A stretch of DNA of 64,000 nucleotides from Empedobacter tilapiae (GCF_004785645.1 NZ_SRPE01000015.1:22880-86879); one strand, 5' to 3'. Shown: positions 7,236-17,090, numbered from the stretch's first letter. Notes: a model not told the origin generated them from the sequence alone. Made by a program: numbers and translations.

Positions 7236-8417
7236 ATGAGCAACAAAGCAGTTTTAGCTTACAGTGGAGGTTTAGATACATCGTACTGTTTGGTTAACTT
7301 AACAAAAGATCAAGGAATGGAAGTGCATACAGTAATTGTAAATACTGGTGGATTTTCGGAGGAAGAGCTAAAAGATATCGAATCGCGTGCCTACGAATTA
7401 GGATCTTCTAAACACGTGACAATTGATATTACAGACAAATATTACAACAATTGTGTTCGCTACTTAATCTACGGAAACATCTTGAAAAATAACACTTATC
7501 CATTATCAGTAAGTGCAGAACGTATGTTTCAATCAATTGCAATTGCTCAGTATGCAAAAGATGTAGATGCAGAATACATTGTACACGGATCTACTGGAGC
7601 AGGAAACGATCAAATTCGTTTTGATGTTGCTTTTGCAGTTATTTCACCACAATCTAAAATCATTACACCAATTCGCGACGAAAAATTATCTCGTCAACAA
7701 GAAGTTGAATATTTACAAGCAAACGGTGTAAACTATAGTTGGGAAAAAGCTAAATACTCTATTAATAGAGGAATTTGGGGAACATCTGTTGGAGGAGTTG
7801 AAACATTAACATCTAACCAAGCATTGCCAGAAGATGCTTATCCAACTCAATTATCAAGAACAGAACCATCTGTTATTGAAATTGAATTTGAGAAAGGTAT
7901 TCCAACTGCTTTAGATGGAGAAAAATTATCTCCAGTAGCTTTAATTCAGAAATTAAACGAAATAGGTGGTGAATATGCAATTGGTCGTGATATCCACGTA
8001 GGAGATACAATTTTAGGTATCAAAGGACGTGTAGGTTTCGAAGCGCCAGCAGCTTATTTATTAATCAAAGCACACCACTTATTAGAAAAACATACACTTA
8101 CAAGATGGCAATTATTGCACAAAGATTCGTTATCAAACTGGTACGGAACTTTATTGCATGAAGCACAATACTTGGATCCTGTAATGCGTGATATTGAAGC
8201 ATTCTTAGAATCTTCTCAAAATCATGTAACAGGAAAAGTGAAAGTACAATTAAATCCTTATCATTTCTCAATGATTGGAATCGAATCACCTTATGATATG
8301 ATGCAATCTAAAGTCGCTACTTATGGAGAAGAAAACGAAGCTTGGGACAGTAGAGATGCAAGAGGTTTCATCAAAATATTCGGTAATCAATTAAAGATTG
8401 TTCATAGTTTCGATTAA
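7236..8417 (+). CDS. argG: Argininosuccinate synthase
   Basis: Joins citrulline and aspartate using ATP. The 393-residue protein begins with the PP-loop motif AYSGGLDTS (residues 8-16) and has VHGSTGAGNDQIRFD (about 119-133) in the citrulline/aspartate site and NRGIWGTSVGG (about 173-183). Length is normal. It follows argR by 8 bases and is separated from argC by a 93-base gap containing a strong hairpin. argH, which would finish arginine synthesis, is absent from the window. Confidence 0.96.
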   Translation: MSNKAVLAYSGGLDTSYCLVNLTKDQGMEVHTVIVNTGGFSEEELKDIESRAYELGSSKHVTIDITDKYYNNCVRYLIYGNILKNNTYPLSVSAERMFQSIAIAQYAKDVDAEYIVHGSTGAGNDQIRFDVAFAVISPQSKIITPIRDEKLSRQQEVEYLQANGVNYSWEKAKYSINRGIWGTSVGGVETLTSNQALPEDAYPTQLSRTEPSVIEIEFEKGIPTALDGEKLSPVALIQKLNEIGGEYAIGRDIHVGDTILGIKGRVGFEAPAAYLLIKAHHLLEKHTLTRWQLLHKDSLSNWYGTLLHEAQYLDPVMRDIEAFLESSQNHVTGKVKVQLNPYHFSMIGIESPYDMMQSKVATYGEENEAWDSRDARGFIKIFGNQLKIVHSFD

Positions 8418-8426
8418 TTGATTCTT

Positions 8427-8454
8427 TAAAGTGGATTCCAACGAGTCCACTTTA
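8427..8454 (+). terminator. Hairpin between argG and argC
   Basis: TAAAGTGGA (8427-8435) pairs perfectly with TCCACTTTA (8446-8454). The following tail (TTTTAG) is short, so it could be a partial terminator that lowers argC-carB expression or an mRNA-stability element, rather than a full operon end. Confidence 0.5.
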
Positions 8455-8510
8455 TTTTAGAAGTATAGTATAGGAATTATACCTTAAAAAACACGCGCAA
8501 AACATAACAA

Positions 8511-9497
8511 ATGACAAACAAAATTAACGTAAGCATTGTAGGAGGTGCTGGCTACACAGCAGGCGAACTGCTAAGAATATTGATACATCACCCGATGGTT
8601 AATATTTCGTCTGTGTACAGTACATCAAATGCAGGCAACCCCGTAACCAAAGTGCACGACGATTTGTTTGGAGAAACTGACATCGTATTTTCGGATAAAA
8701 TAGACGAAAATGCTGATGTCGTTTTTTTATGCCTTGGTCACGGAAAATCGGCAGAGTTTTTACAAAACAATACTTACTCAGCCAACACAAAAATTATTGA
8801 TTTGAGTAACGATTTTCGATTAAATGCGAACCACATTTTCGAAGATAGAACGTTTGTTTACGGTTTACCGGAATTAGATCGTGAAGCAATCAAAACAGCT
8901 CAAAATATTGCAAATCCAGGTTGTTTTGCAACGGCTATTCAATTAGCATTGTTACCATTGGCAGCGAAAAATGAAATCAAAAATGATATTCACATCAATG
9001 CTGTAACGGGTTCTACAGGTGCCGGACAAAGTTTATCTGCTTCTACACACTTTAGTTGGCGAAATAATAACGTTTCTTTCTACAAAGAATTTACACACCA
9101 ACACGAAGGTGAAATTTATCAAACATTGAATCAATTAGAAAAAGATTTCAATAAGAAAGTATATTTCTTACCAATGCGAGGAGATTTTGCGCGCGGAATT
9201 TTAGCAGGTGTTTATTTAAAATCTGATTTAACAGAAGAAGAAGCAAAAAATATCTTCAACGACTATTACAAAAACGAACCTTTTACACATGTTTCTGATG
9301 CGCCAATTGCTCTGAAACAAGTTGTAAATACAAACAAATGTTTTTTACACGTACAGAAACAAGATGATGTATTGTTAATCACTTCTATCATCGATAATTT
9401 GACAAAAGGAGCTTCTGGACAAGCCGTAGAAAATATGAACTTAATGTTCGGTTGGGAAGAAAACTTAGGATTAAATCTTAAAACAGTGGCGTTTTAG
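8511..9497 (+). CDS. argC: N-acetyl-gamma-glutamyl-phosphate reductase
   Basis: Reduces the acylglutamyl phosphate made by ArgB to the semialdehyde using NADPH. The 328-residue protein has the Rossmann start VGGAGYTAGELLR (about 10-22), the catalytic Cys138 in NPGCFATAIQLAL, and GSTGAGQSLS followed by THFSWRNNN in the substrate domain. Family signature and length are normal. It lies 93 bases after argG and 56 before argD in the same direction. Confidence 0.95.
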   Translation: MTNKINVSIVGGAGYTAGELLRILIHHPMVNISSVYSTSNAGNPVTKVHDDLFGETDIVFSDKIDENADVVFLCLGHGKSAEFLQNNTYSANTKIIDLSNDFRLNANHIFEDRTFVYGLPELDREAIKTAQNIANPGCFATAIQLALLPLAAKNEIKNDIHINAVTGSTGAGQSLSASTHFSWRNNNVSFYKEFTHQHEGEIYQTLNQLEKDFNKKVYFLPMRGDFARGILAGVYLKSDLTEEEAKNIFNDYYKNEPFTHVSDAPIALKQVVNTNKCFLHVQKQDDVLLITSIIDNLTKGASGQAVENMNLMFGWEENLGLNLKTVAF

Positions 9498-9553
9498 AAC
9501 ACTTAAGATCTAAAGATTAACAGTAAACGATTAAACGTAAAACTTAAAAGAAA

Positions 9554-10690
9554 ATGAAACTATTCGATGTATATCCATTAATGAATGTAACTCCAGTTAA
9601 AGCTAAAGATTGTATTCTTTGGGACGAAAACGGAAAAGAATATTTAGACCTTTATGGAGGTCACGCAGTGATTTCTATCGGTCACTCGCATCCATATTAT
9701 GTTGAGAAATTAACAGAACAAATTAATAATATCGGGTTTTACTCAAACTCAGTCAATATCCCGATTCAGCAAGAATTAGCAGAAAAATTAGGTAAAGCAT
9801 CTGATTACGAAGATTACACATTATTCTTAATCAACTCTGGAGCTGAAGCTAATGAAAATGCTATAAAATTAGCATCTTTTCATACAGGAAAAGATCGTGT
9901 AATTGCGTTCAAAGATGCGTTTCATGGGCGTACTTCTGGAACAGTAGCTTTAACAGATAATCCAAAAATTGTAGCTCCATTCAATTCTCATCACAAAGTA
10001 TCTTTCGTAGAATTTGATATTGATCAAGTAAAAGAAGTAATTGCTGGAGGAGATGTTGCAGCACTAATTTACGAACCAATTCAAGGAGTTGGAGGAATTA
10101 TTTTACCTTCTGACGAATTTGTACAAGAATTAAGAAAAGTTTGTACTGAAAACGGAGTGGTTTTAATCGCAGATGAAATTCAATGTGGTTACGGACGCTC
10201 TGGAAAATTCTTTGCTCATCAACATTCTGGTATCAAAGCAGATTTGATTACAATGGCAAAAGGAATGGGGAATGGATTTCCAATCGGAGGAGTTTTAATT
10301 TCTCCAGAATTTAAAGCTTCTTATGGATTATTAGGAACTACTTTCGGAGGAAATCATTTAGCTTGTGCTGCAGCAGTAGCAGTTTTAGATGTGATTGAGC
10401 AAGAAAACTTAATCGAAAATGCAAAAGAAATTGGAGAATATGTAGGAATCCAATTAAATAAATTCCCGAAAATTAAAGAAGTTCGTGGACGTGGTTCAAT
10501 GATCGGAATCGAATTTGATTTCCCAATTGGCGAATTAAAAAATAACTTAGTTACAAAACACAATATTTTTGTAGGCTACGCTGGTACAAACGTTATTCGT
10601 TTATTGCCGCCTTTAACAGTAACAAAACAATACATAGATAAATTCATATCAGCTTTAGAAACTGAAATTAACATTATCATCAATGGATAA
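9554..10690 (+). CDS. argD: Acetylornithine/succinylornithine aminotransferase
   Basis: PLP enzyme converting the N-acylglutamate semialdehyde to N-acylornithine with glutamate as donor. The 378-residue protein shows the class III aminotransferase pattern: SGAEANENAIKLA (about 95-107), FHGRTSGTVALT, IADEIQCGYGRSG (Asp207 binds the pyridine nitrogen) and ITMAKGMGNGFPIGG (Lys236 forms the Schiff base). Its last 8 bases overlap the start of carA, so carA is probably translationally coupled. The context makes ornithine synthesis the likely role rather than arginine breakdown. Confidence 0.94.
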   Translation: MKLFDVYPLMNVTPVKAKDCILWDENGKEYLDLYGGHAVISIGHSHPYYVEKLTEQINNIGFYSNSVNIPIQQELAEKLGKASDYEDYTLFLINSGAEANENAIKLASFHTGKDRVIAFKDAFHGRTSGTVALTDNPKIVAPFNSHHKVSFVEFDIDQVKEVIAGGDVAALIYEPIQGVGGIILPSDEFVQELRKVCTENGVVLIADEIQCGYGRSGKFFAHQHSGIKADLITMAKGMGNGFPIGGVLISPEFKASYGLLGTTFGGNHLACAAAVAVLDVIEQENLIENAKEIGEYVGIQLNKFPKIKEVRGRGSMIGIEFDFPIGELKNNLVTKHNIFVGYAGTNVIRLLPPLTVTKQYIDKFISALETEINIIING

Positions 10691-11771
10691 GACAGTAAAA
10701 TTAGTATTCCAAGACGGATTAGAAATCGAAGGAAAATCTTTCGGTGCGTATACTTCTGCCGCAGGAGAAGTAGTATTCAACACAGCTCTGGTTGGATATA
10801 ATGAAAGTTTGACTGACCCTTCTTACAAAGGGCAGATTATGGTGATGACAGCTCCAATGATCGGTAACTACGGTGTTCCTGATGATAAAGCAATGATTAA
10901 TGAAATTGAAGCTTGGATGGAATCGAACCAAATTCAAGTAACTGGATTGGTTGTTTCTTATTATGCTGATGATTATTCGCACTGGAATGCTATTCAAAAA
11001 TTAGGAGCTTGGTTAGAAAGTCAAAACATTCCTGGTATTTATGGAGTTGATACACGTATGATTACAAAAAAATTACGTGAGCAAGGTTCTACTTTAGGAA
11101 AAATTGTAGCTGATAAAGATGTTGCATATTACGATCCAAACGAAGATAATTTAGTTGATCAAGTTTCTTGTAAAGAAGTGATTCGTTACAACGAAGGTGC
11201 TGAGATCAAAATTGTTTTGATTGATTGTGGAGTGAAAAATAACATCATCCGTTGTTTTGTAAATCGTGATGTAGAGGTAATTCGAGTTCCTTGGGATTAT
11301 GATTATTCAACATTAGAATATGATGGATTATTTATTTCGAATGGACCTGGTGACCCAGCTTTATGTATTCCTACAATTAATAATATCAAAGAATCTTTGA
11401 AGGCGGATAAACCAATTTTCGGAATTTGTTTAGGAAATCAGTTGGTAAGTTTAGCTGCTGGTGCATCTACTTTCAAATTAAAATACGGACACCGTTCGCA
11501 CAATCAACCTGTACAATTAGTTGGAACAAAAAGATGTTTCATTACATCTCAAAACCACGGTTTCGCAGTTGATGATTCAAAATTACCAGAAGGATTCAAA
11601 ACATTCTTCACGAACTTAAATGATGGAACGTGTGAAGGAATTCGTCACGAATCAAAACCAATCTTTACAGTTCAATTCCACCCAGAAGCAATGGGAGGAC
11701 CAGTTGATACAGAATATTTATTTGATGAATTCATCGAAGAAGTAAAAAAATATAAAAACGCAAACGCATAA
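10683..11771 (+). CDS. carA: Carbamoyl-phosphate synthase, small (glutaminase) subunit
   Basis: Releases ammonia from glutamine for CarB. The 362-residue protein has the CarA N-terminal domain (1-150, with VFNTALVGYNESLTDPSY) and a class I glutamine amidotransferase domain (about 175-360). The triad is visible: Cys249 in FGICLGNQL, and His333/Glu335 in QFHPEAMGG. It overlaps argD by 8 bases and is 11 bases before carB. This placement ties carbamoyl phosphate production to arginine demand, although the product also feeds pyrimidine synthesis. Confidence 0.96.
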   Translation: MDKTVKLVFQDGLEIEGKSFGAYTSAAGEVVFNTALVGYNESLTDPSYKGQIMVMTAPMIGNYGVPDDKAMINEIEAWMESNQIQVTGLVVSYYADDYSHWNAIQKLGAWLESQNIPGIYGVDTRMITKKLREQGSTLGKIVADKDVAYYDPNEDNLVDQVSCKEVIRYNEGAEIKIVLIDCGVKNNIIRCFVNRDVEVIRVPWDYDYSTLEYDGLFISNGPGDPALCIPTINNIKESLKADKPIFGICLGNQLVSLAAGASTFKLKYGHRSHNQPVQLVGTKRCFITSQNHGFAVDDSKLPEGFKTFFTNLNDGTCEGIRHESKPIFTVQFHPEAMGGPVDTEYLFDEFIEEVKKYKNANA

Positions 11772-11782
11772 TCAGAATCACG

Positions 11783-14700
11783 ATGTTAAAAAAAGATATT
11801 AAAAAAGTATTAGTATTAGGATCAGGAGCATTAAAAATTGGTCAAGCTGGTGAGTTTGATTATTCTGGTTCACAAGCGTTAAAAGCGTTAAAAGAAGAAG
11901 GAATTAAAACAGTTTTAATCAATCCAAATATTGCAACTGTTCAAACTTCTGAAGGTATTGCAGACGAAGTTTACTTCTTACCTGTAACACCTTACTTTGT
12001 AGAAAAAGTAATTCAAAAAGAAAAACCAGACGGAGTTTTGGTTGCTTTTGGAGGACAAACTGCCTTAAACTGTGCAGTTGAGTTGAACAAAGAAAATATT
12101 TTCGAGAAATATGGTGTTGAGGTTTTAGGAACTCAAATTCCAGTAATCGAAGCAACAGAAGACCGTGATATTTTTATCGAAAAATTAAACCAAATTGGAG
12201 TTTTAACAGCTCGTTCAGAAGCGGTAGAAACTGTTGCTGATGCAATGGAAGCTGGTAAACGAATTGGTTTTCCATTAATCATCCGTGCAGCATACGCTTT
12301 AGGAGGTTTAGGCTCTGGTTTCGCAAATAACGAAGAAGAATTATTAGATTTAGTTGAAAAGGCATTCAATTATTCTTCTCAAGTTTTAGTGGAAGAATCA
12401 TTAAAAGGTTGGAAAGAGATCGAGTACGAAGTAGTTCGTGACTCTTATGATAACTGTATCACAGTTTGTAACATGGAGAACTTCGATCCAATTGGAGTTC
12501 ATACTGGAGAGTCAATCGTTATTGCTCCTTCTCAAACTTTATCAAATTCAGAATATCACAAATTACGTGAAGTTGCAATCCGTACAATTCGTCACCTTGG
12601 CGTAGTTGGAGAGTGTAACATTCAGTATGCTTTCGATACAGTTTCTGAGGAATATCGTGTAATTGAGGTGAACGCTCGTTTGTCTCGTTCATCAGCTTTG
12701 GCGTCAAAAGCAACAGGTTATCCTTTAGCTTTCGTGGCTGCTAAATTGGCTTTAGGTTATTCTTTAGATGAGTTGAAAAATAGTGTAACGCAAACGACAT
12801 CTGCAATGTTCGAGCCTGCGTTGGATTACTGTGTAGTGAAATTGCCTCGTTGGGATTTAAATAAATTCTACGGAGTTCGTCGTAACATTGGTTCTGCAAT
12901 GAAATCTGTTGGAGAAGTAATGGCAGTTGGACGTTCTTTTGAAGAAGCAATTCAAAAAGGAGTTCGTATGTTAGATATCGGACACAGAGGTTTTGTAGCA
13001 AACGGATTCAAAATTCCAGAAGGAGAATCGTTGGATACATGGTTAGCTGAACCAAATGATGAGCGTTTATATGCGATTACTGAAGCTTTCAAAGCGGGAT
13101 ATTCGATTGAAAAAATTCACGATTTAACAAAAATCGATTTATGGTTTTTACAACGTTTAGAAAGGATTTTTAATGTATCAAAAGAATTTGAAGCATTAGA
13201 AAGATTTGAACAAGTTGAAGCTGATTTAGTAAAACGTGCAAAATTGTTAGGATTTTCGGATCAACAAATTGCAGTTTTAGTAAAAGGAGATCAAAACGTA
13301 CACAGAAACGAATTAACGGTTCGTGAATTACGTAAAAACTTCGGAATTAAACCTGTTGTAAAACAAATTGATACGTTAGCAGCAGAATTCCCTGCGCAAA
13401 CAAATTATTTATATGTAACCTACCACGGAACTGAAAATGATTTGGAACCAGAAACTGAGAAAGCAGTTTGTATTTTAGGATCTGGAGTTTATCGTATCGG
13501 TTCGTCTGTAGAGTTTGATTGGTGTTCTGTAAATGCAGCGCACACAGCATCAAAAAATGGTTATAAAACAATTATCATCAACTATAATCCAGAAACGGTT
13601 TCGACAGATTATGACGAGTCAGATCGTTTATACTTCGAAGAATTATCTTTTGAACGTGTAATGGATATTTTAGATTTTGAACAACCTGAAGGAACAATTA
13701 TTTCAACAGGAGGTCAAATTCCTAATAACTTAGCGATGAAATTGTACGATCAATCAATCAATATTTTAGGAACTTCTCCTTTAAGAATTGATGATGCAGA
13801 AAATCGTCATAAATTCTCAGAAATATTAGATGAATTAGGAATTGATCAACCACGTTGGAAAGAGCTTTCTTCTTTAGAAGCAATTCACAAATTTGTGGAA
13901 GAAGTTAATTTTCCAGTGTTAATTCGTCCTTCTTATGTTTTATCAGGAGCTGCAATGAATGTAGTTTCGAATACAGAAGAATTAGATGCTTTCTTGAAAT
14001 TAGCGAAAGAAGTTTCTCCTGACTATCCAGTTGTAGTTTCTGAATTCGTACAAGGTGCAAAAGAAATTGAGTTGGATGCAGTTTGTCAAAACGGAGAAAT
14101 TGTAGATTATGCAGTTTCTGAACACGTAGAATTTGCGGGAGTTCACTCAGGAGATGCAACAATGTATTATCCACCACAAAAAGTGTACATCGAAACAATT
14201 CGCCAAATACGTAAAGTTGCAGCAAAAATTGCAAAGCGTTTCGAAATTTCTGGACCAATGAACATTCAGTTCTTGTCAAAAAATAATACAGTTCGCGTTA
14301 TCGAAACTAATATTCGTGCTTCTCGTTCGTTCCCATTCGTATCGAAAGTTGCTGGAAATAACATGATCGAAAAAGCGACAAAAGTTTTATTAGGATTAGA
14401 AGTAGAAAAAGGACATTCAGAAATCGTTTACGATTTAGATTATGTTGGAGTGAAAGCTTCTCAGTTCTCTTTTACACGTTTAGCAGGAGCAGACCCAGTT
14501 TTATCAGTTGACATGTCTTCAACAGGAGAAGTTGGATGTATTGGTGATACAGCAGAAGAAGCCTTATTAAAATCAATGCTATCTGTTGGATATGAAATTC
14601 CTGAGAGAACAGTTTTAATTTCTGGTGGACCAATTGCTTCTAAAGTTGCTTTATTAGAACCTGCAAAACAATTAATTGCGAAAGGTTACAAAATTTATGC

Positions 14701-15013
14701 AACAGAAGGAACACATAAATTCTTTACAGAAAATGATGTGTATTCTACGCTTGTTTATTGGCCATCTGATAAAAAAGAACCAAATGTAATGTCTTATTTA
14801 CACGATAAGAAAATTGATATGGTGATTAACATTCCAAAAAACTTAACAAAAGCGGAATTAGACAACGATTATCAGATTCGTCGTACAGCAGTAGATTTCA
14901 ATATTCCGTTGGTGACAAATGCACGTTTAGCTTCGGCTTTCATCAATGCATTTACAACATTATCAATGGATGATCTAAAAATCAAGACTTGGAACGAATA
15001 TCGTAATAAATAA
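11783..15013 (+). CDS. carB: Carbamoyl-phosphate synthase, large subunit
   Basis: Makes carbamoyl phosphate from bicarbonate, ammonia and two ATP. The 1076-residue protein has the duplicated ATP-grasp architecture. The first half starts LVLGSGALKIGQAGEFDYSG (about 10-29) with its grasp domain to about 400; the second half restarts at about 550 with CILGSGVYRIGSSVEFDW. The C-terminal methylglyoxal-synthase-like domain (about 940-1076, beginning near VLISGG) is the allosteric region. No truncation or frameshift is seen. It is the last gene of the arg/car run and is followed by a strong terminator. Confidence 0.97.
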   Translation: MLKKDIKKVLVLGSGALKIGQAGEFDYSGSQALKALKEEGIKTVLINPNIATVQTSEGIADEVYFLPVTPYFVEKVIQKEKPDGVLVAFGGQTALNCAVELNKENIFEKYGVEVLGTQIPVIEATEDRDIFIEKLNQIGVLTARSEAVETVADAMEAGKRIGFPLIIRAAYALGGLGSGFANNEEELLDLVEKAFNYSSQVLVEESLKGWKEIEYEVVRDSYDNCITVCNMENFDPIGVHTGESIVIAPSQTLSNSEYHKLREVAIRTIRHLGVVGECNIQYAFDTVSEEYRVIEVNARLSRSSALASKATGYPLAFVAAKLALGYSLDELKNSVTQTTSAMFEPALDYCVVKLPRWDLNKFYGVRRNIGSAMKSVGEVMAVGRSFEEAIQKGVRMLDIGHRGFVANGFKIPEGESLDTWLAEPNDERLYAITEAFKAGYSIEKIHDLTKIDLWFLQRLERIFNVSKEFEALERFEQVEADLVKRAKLLGFSDQQIAVLVKGDQNVHRNELTVRELRKNFGIKPVVKQIDTLAAEFPAQTNYLYVTYHGTENDLEPETEKAVCILGSGVYRIGSSVEFDWCSVNAAHTASKNGYKTIIINYNPETVSTDYDESDRLYFEELSFERVMDILDFEQPEGTIISTGGQIPNNLAMKLYDQSINILGTSPLRIDDAENRHKFSEILDELGIDQPRWKELSSLEAIHKFVEEVNFPVLIRPSYVLSGAAMNVVSNTEELDAFLKLAKEVSPDYPVVVSEFVQGAKEIELDAVCQNGEIVDYAVSEHVEFAGVHSGDATMYYPPQKVYIETIRQIRKVAAKIAKRFEISGPMNIQFLSKNNTVRVIETNIRASRSFPFVSKVAGNNMIEKATKVLLGLEVEKGHSEIVYDLDYVGVKASQFSFTRLAGADPVLSVDMSSTGEVGCIGDTAEEALLKSMLSVGYEIPERTVLISGGPIASKVALLEPAKQLIAKGYKIYATEGTHKFFTENDVYSTLVYWPSDKKEPNVMSYLHDKKIDMVINIPKNLTKAELDNDYQIRRTAVDFNIPLVTNARLASAFINAFTTLSMDDLKIKTWNEYRNK

Positions 15014-15037
15014 TATGGTTTAAGTATTAAATTATAA

Positions 15038-15069
15038 ATGAAAAGCCTCGCATTTGCGAGGCTTTTCAT
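15038..15069. terminator. Bidirectional intrinsic terminator after carB
   Basis: A 14-base perfect stem (ATGAAAAGCCTCGC and its complement) around an ATTT loop lies between the convergent carB and DUF3667 genes. It can serve both strands. Confidence 0.85.
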
Positions 15070-15102
15070 TTTGTTATTTCTTAGTTTTCCAAAGAATACT
15101 TA

Positions 15103-16137
15103 TTAAACATGAAGAAATGAATAGATAATAATTCCGAGAACGATTATAGAAAAAATAAACGTATTAATTCCTAAAAGTAAAATTCCTTTGATTGAGGTTT
15201 TAATCAATCCTTGATTATAAAGTTTTTTCAATGCTAAGAAAAAATATACTACGAGATAAAAGATAATTAGTGTATTAATAAAGGCTAAAATTGCTGTTAC
15301 TGCACTATTATCAATATAATTTGAGGATTGATTCAAAAGAAAAATTACCAAAATAGATAAAAGAATTACTGTAAAATAATGTAGGGTAAAAATTCCGTGA
15401 TCAAAGTACCACCATTTCTTCTTGTTGTAGAAAATCCATAATAAGAACGCAAAAAATGGCATATACACAAACAAAACTTTTGGAATAAGATGCAAAGATT
15501 TTTCGGTAATAGCATCATTTAGTTGTTCATTTGAAATCTTATTTTGCTTTATTTCTTTGTATTTACTTACAAGTGGGTGAAGGAGCGGAGCTTCTTGTTT
15601 AACACCTTTTTCAATATCCGAAATAGTTTCAGGTTTCAAATCGTCCAAAGAGTTTACGTCTTTATTTTTTTCAAATTCAGATTTTATTTTTGTGCCTTGT
15701 TCAACAGTAGTAAATCCTTTGCTTTGTAAAGTATCAGTTATTGCATTAACTGCTTTTTCAATTTTTTCAGTAGAAACCGTTTCTTTAGGAGTTTCATTTT
15801 TTTCATTAATTAGATGATTTTTTGAAGGAAAAATTGAGATAAGAAAAAAGGTTACAAAACTGACAAAGATGTACATTTTTACAGGATTAACAGAGCTATT
15901 TCTCTTACCACTCAAATATTCTTTGGTTAATACTCCTGGTTTTAAAAATAGTTTTTTTATCGTTTGCCAAAAACTTCCATCATAATGAACAAAATCTTCG
16001 ATAAAGTGAGTAAATAAAAAGTGAAATGGTTGACGCGTTTCTACATTTTCTTGTCCGCAATGCGTGCAATAAAGCTTTTCTACGTAATGTCCACAATTTT
16101 GGCAATTATGATCTTCTCTTAGTTTTCCGTGACTCAT
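15103..16137 (-). CDS. DUF3667 membrane protein with N-terminal zinc ribbon
   Basis: A 344-residue protein of unknown function. The N-terminus carries CQNCGHYVEKLYCTHCG, a four-Cys zinc-ribbon pattern (Cys12, 15, 24, 27), followed by FLFTHFIEDFVHYDGSFWQTIKKLF and a conserved LKPG...EYLSGKRNSSVNPVKMY segment characteristic of DUF3667. Membrane segments are predicted at about 92-104, 224-239, 253-271, 281-302 and 316-342. A charged insert (110-215, rich in Lys, Glu and Thr) separates helix 1 from the rest and probably lies in solution. It is a single gene facing carB. The family is common in Bacteroidota; its role is not known to me. Confidence 0.82.
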   Translation of the reverse strand: MSHGKLREDHNCQNCGHYVEKLYCTHCGQENVETRQPFHFLFTHFIEDFVHYDGSFWQTIKKLFLKPGVLTKEYLSGKRNSSVNPVKMYIFVSFVTFFLISIFPSKNHLINEKNETPKETVSTEKIEKAVNAITDTLQSKGFTTVEQGTKIKSEFEKNKDVNSLDDLKPETISDIEKGVKQEAPLLHPLVSKYKEIKQNKISNEQLNDAITEKSLHLIPKVLFVYMPFFAFLLWIFYNKKKWWYFDHGIFTLHYFTVILLSILVIFLLNQSSNYIDNSAVTAILAFINTLIIFYLVVYFFLALKKLYNQGLIKTSIKGILLLGINTFIFSIIVLGIIIYSFLHV

Positions 16138-16299
16138 GTGTTAATTCTTAGTGATGATAAATCTATAAAAAGATTATTTATTTTGAAATAACCACGAAGA
16201 AATATTTGATTAAATATAGATTAATAAAATTAGTTTTTTTATCTTTTCGAGTTTGTTGAGAAGTCTAAATTTAATGCGAAGCTGAAATGAATTCAGATT

Positions 16300-16424
16300 G
16301 ACGGATTTGTTAAGCCATCCTGAACTTGTTTTAGATAAATCAAAGATATGTTCTTCACTTCTATGCTGTTTTGTTTTAAATGGCAATTGAGTTTATGTCA
16401 TTCAGACAAGAGGAGGAATCTAAA
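16300..16424. repeat. Degenerate dispersed-repeat remnants
   Basis: Two stretches resemble repeats scattered through many Bacteroidota genomes. One is AGCCATCCTGAACTTGTTTT near 16312-16331 (usual form TGTCATCCTGAACTTGTTTC). The other is GTCATTCAGACAAGAGG (16397-16413) followed by AGGAATCTAAATC. Both are imperfect and the interval between them is non-coding, so this looks like a decayed copy. The statement about other genomes is from memory and not checked. Confidence 0.45.
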
Positions 16425-16425
16425 T

Positions 16426-17049
16426 CTATTTTCTTTTCCTAAAATTGAAAAATAAACTAATTATTAAGATAAGAGCAAGACTGCAAATTAAAATAATATA
16501 AATTTTATGAACTGATTTTAGCTTTAGAATTTCATTTTCATATTCGGACAATAATTCATTATTGTGATCTGAATAGTCATTATAAATATCAATATCAACA
16601 ATTTCTTTTTTCTCTTTGAAAAATTGATTACTTAAAAGTTGTACAGAGTCTATTTCAATTTTTTCTACAAATTTTAAATCAGAAGTTCTTGTACAGATAT
16701 TTGTTATTGTTCCAATTTCAGAACGATATCCATAAACTAAATATGTTTCATTTAGACTGAATGTACTTCCACAGCCTCCTCCTGTGTAACTTAGAGGAGT
16801 ATAAATCGTTGTATAAAATTTATCAGATTTATTTTTTGGATGTTTCCTTTTGAAATCTTTTGTTATCTCGAATGTATAAGTATAAACTGGATTAGAAGAA
16901 AAATCATATTTGGACTTATCTACAGCTATAACTTTTCCGATGAAAATAGCATCAGCTTTATTAAAAGATTCATTTATTGAAGATTGAGCACAACTACAAC
17001 CAAAAGTAAAAGTTGAGATTAAAAATATGAAAGTAAAAAAGTATTTCAT
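16426..17049 (-). CDS. Secreted TIMP/netrin-like protein with C-terminal membrane anchor
   Basis: A 207-residue exported protein. The signal segment MKYFFTFIFLISTFTFGCSC is followed by AQSSINESFNKADAIFIGKVIAV, the pattern of bacterial proteins with a tissue-inhibitor-of-metalloproteinase-like OB fold (CxC near the mature start, then a 'gkV' strand). Further Cys residues (GGGCGST and NICTRTS) could form disulphides. The end has a hydrophobic helix (IYIILICSLALILIISLFF) followed by RKRK, which would anchor it with the bulk outside. The start gives a good signal peptide; Cys18 may be lipidated. Function is unknown, and actual metalloprotease inhibition should not be assumed. Confidence 0.65.
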   Translation of the reverse strand: MKYFFTFIFLISTFTFGCSCAQSSINESFNKADAIFIGKVIAVDKSKYDFSSNPVYTYTFEITKDFKRKHPKNKSDKFYTTIYTPLSYTGGGCGSTFSLNETYLVYGYRSEIGTITNICTRTSDLKFVEKIEIDSVQLLSNQFFKEKKEIVDIDIYNDYSDHNNELLSEYENEILKLKSVHKIYIILICSLALILIISLFFNFRKRK

Positions 17050-17090
17050 TCAAATTAATGTTTTCTCTAATTTACAATATTTATCTAAAC

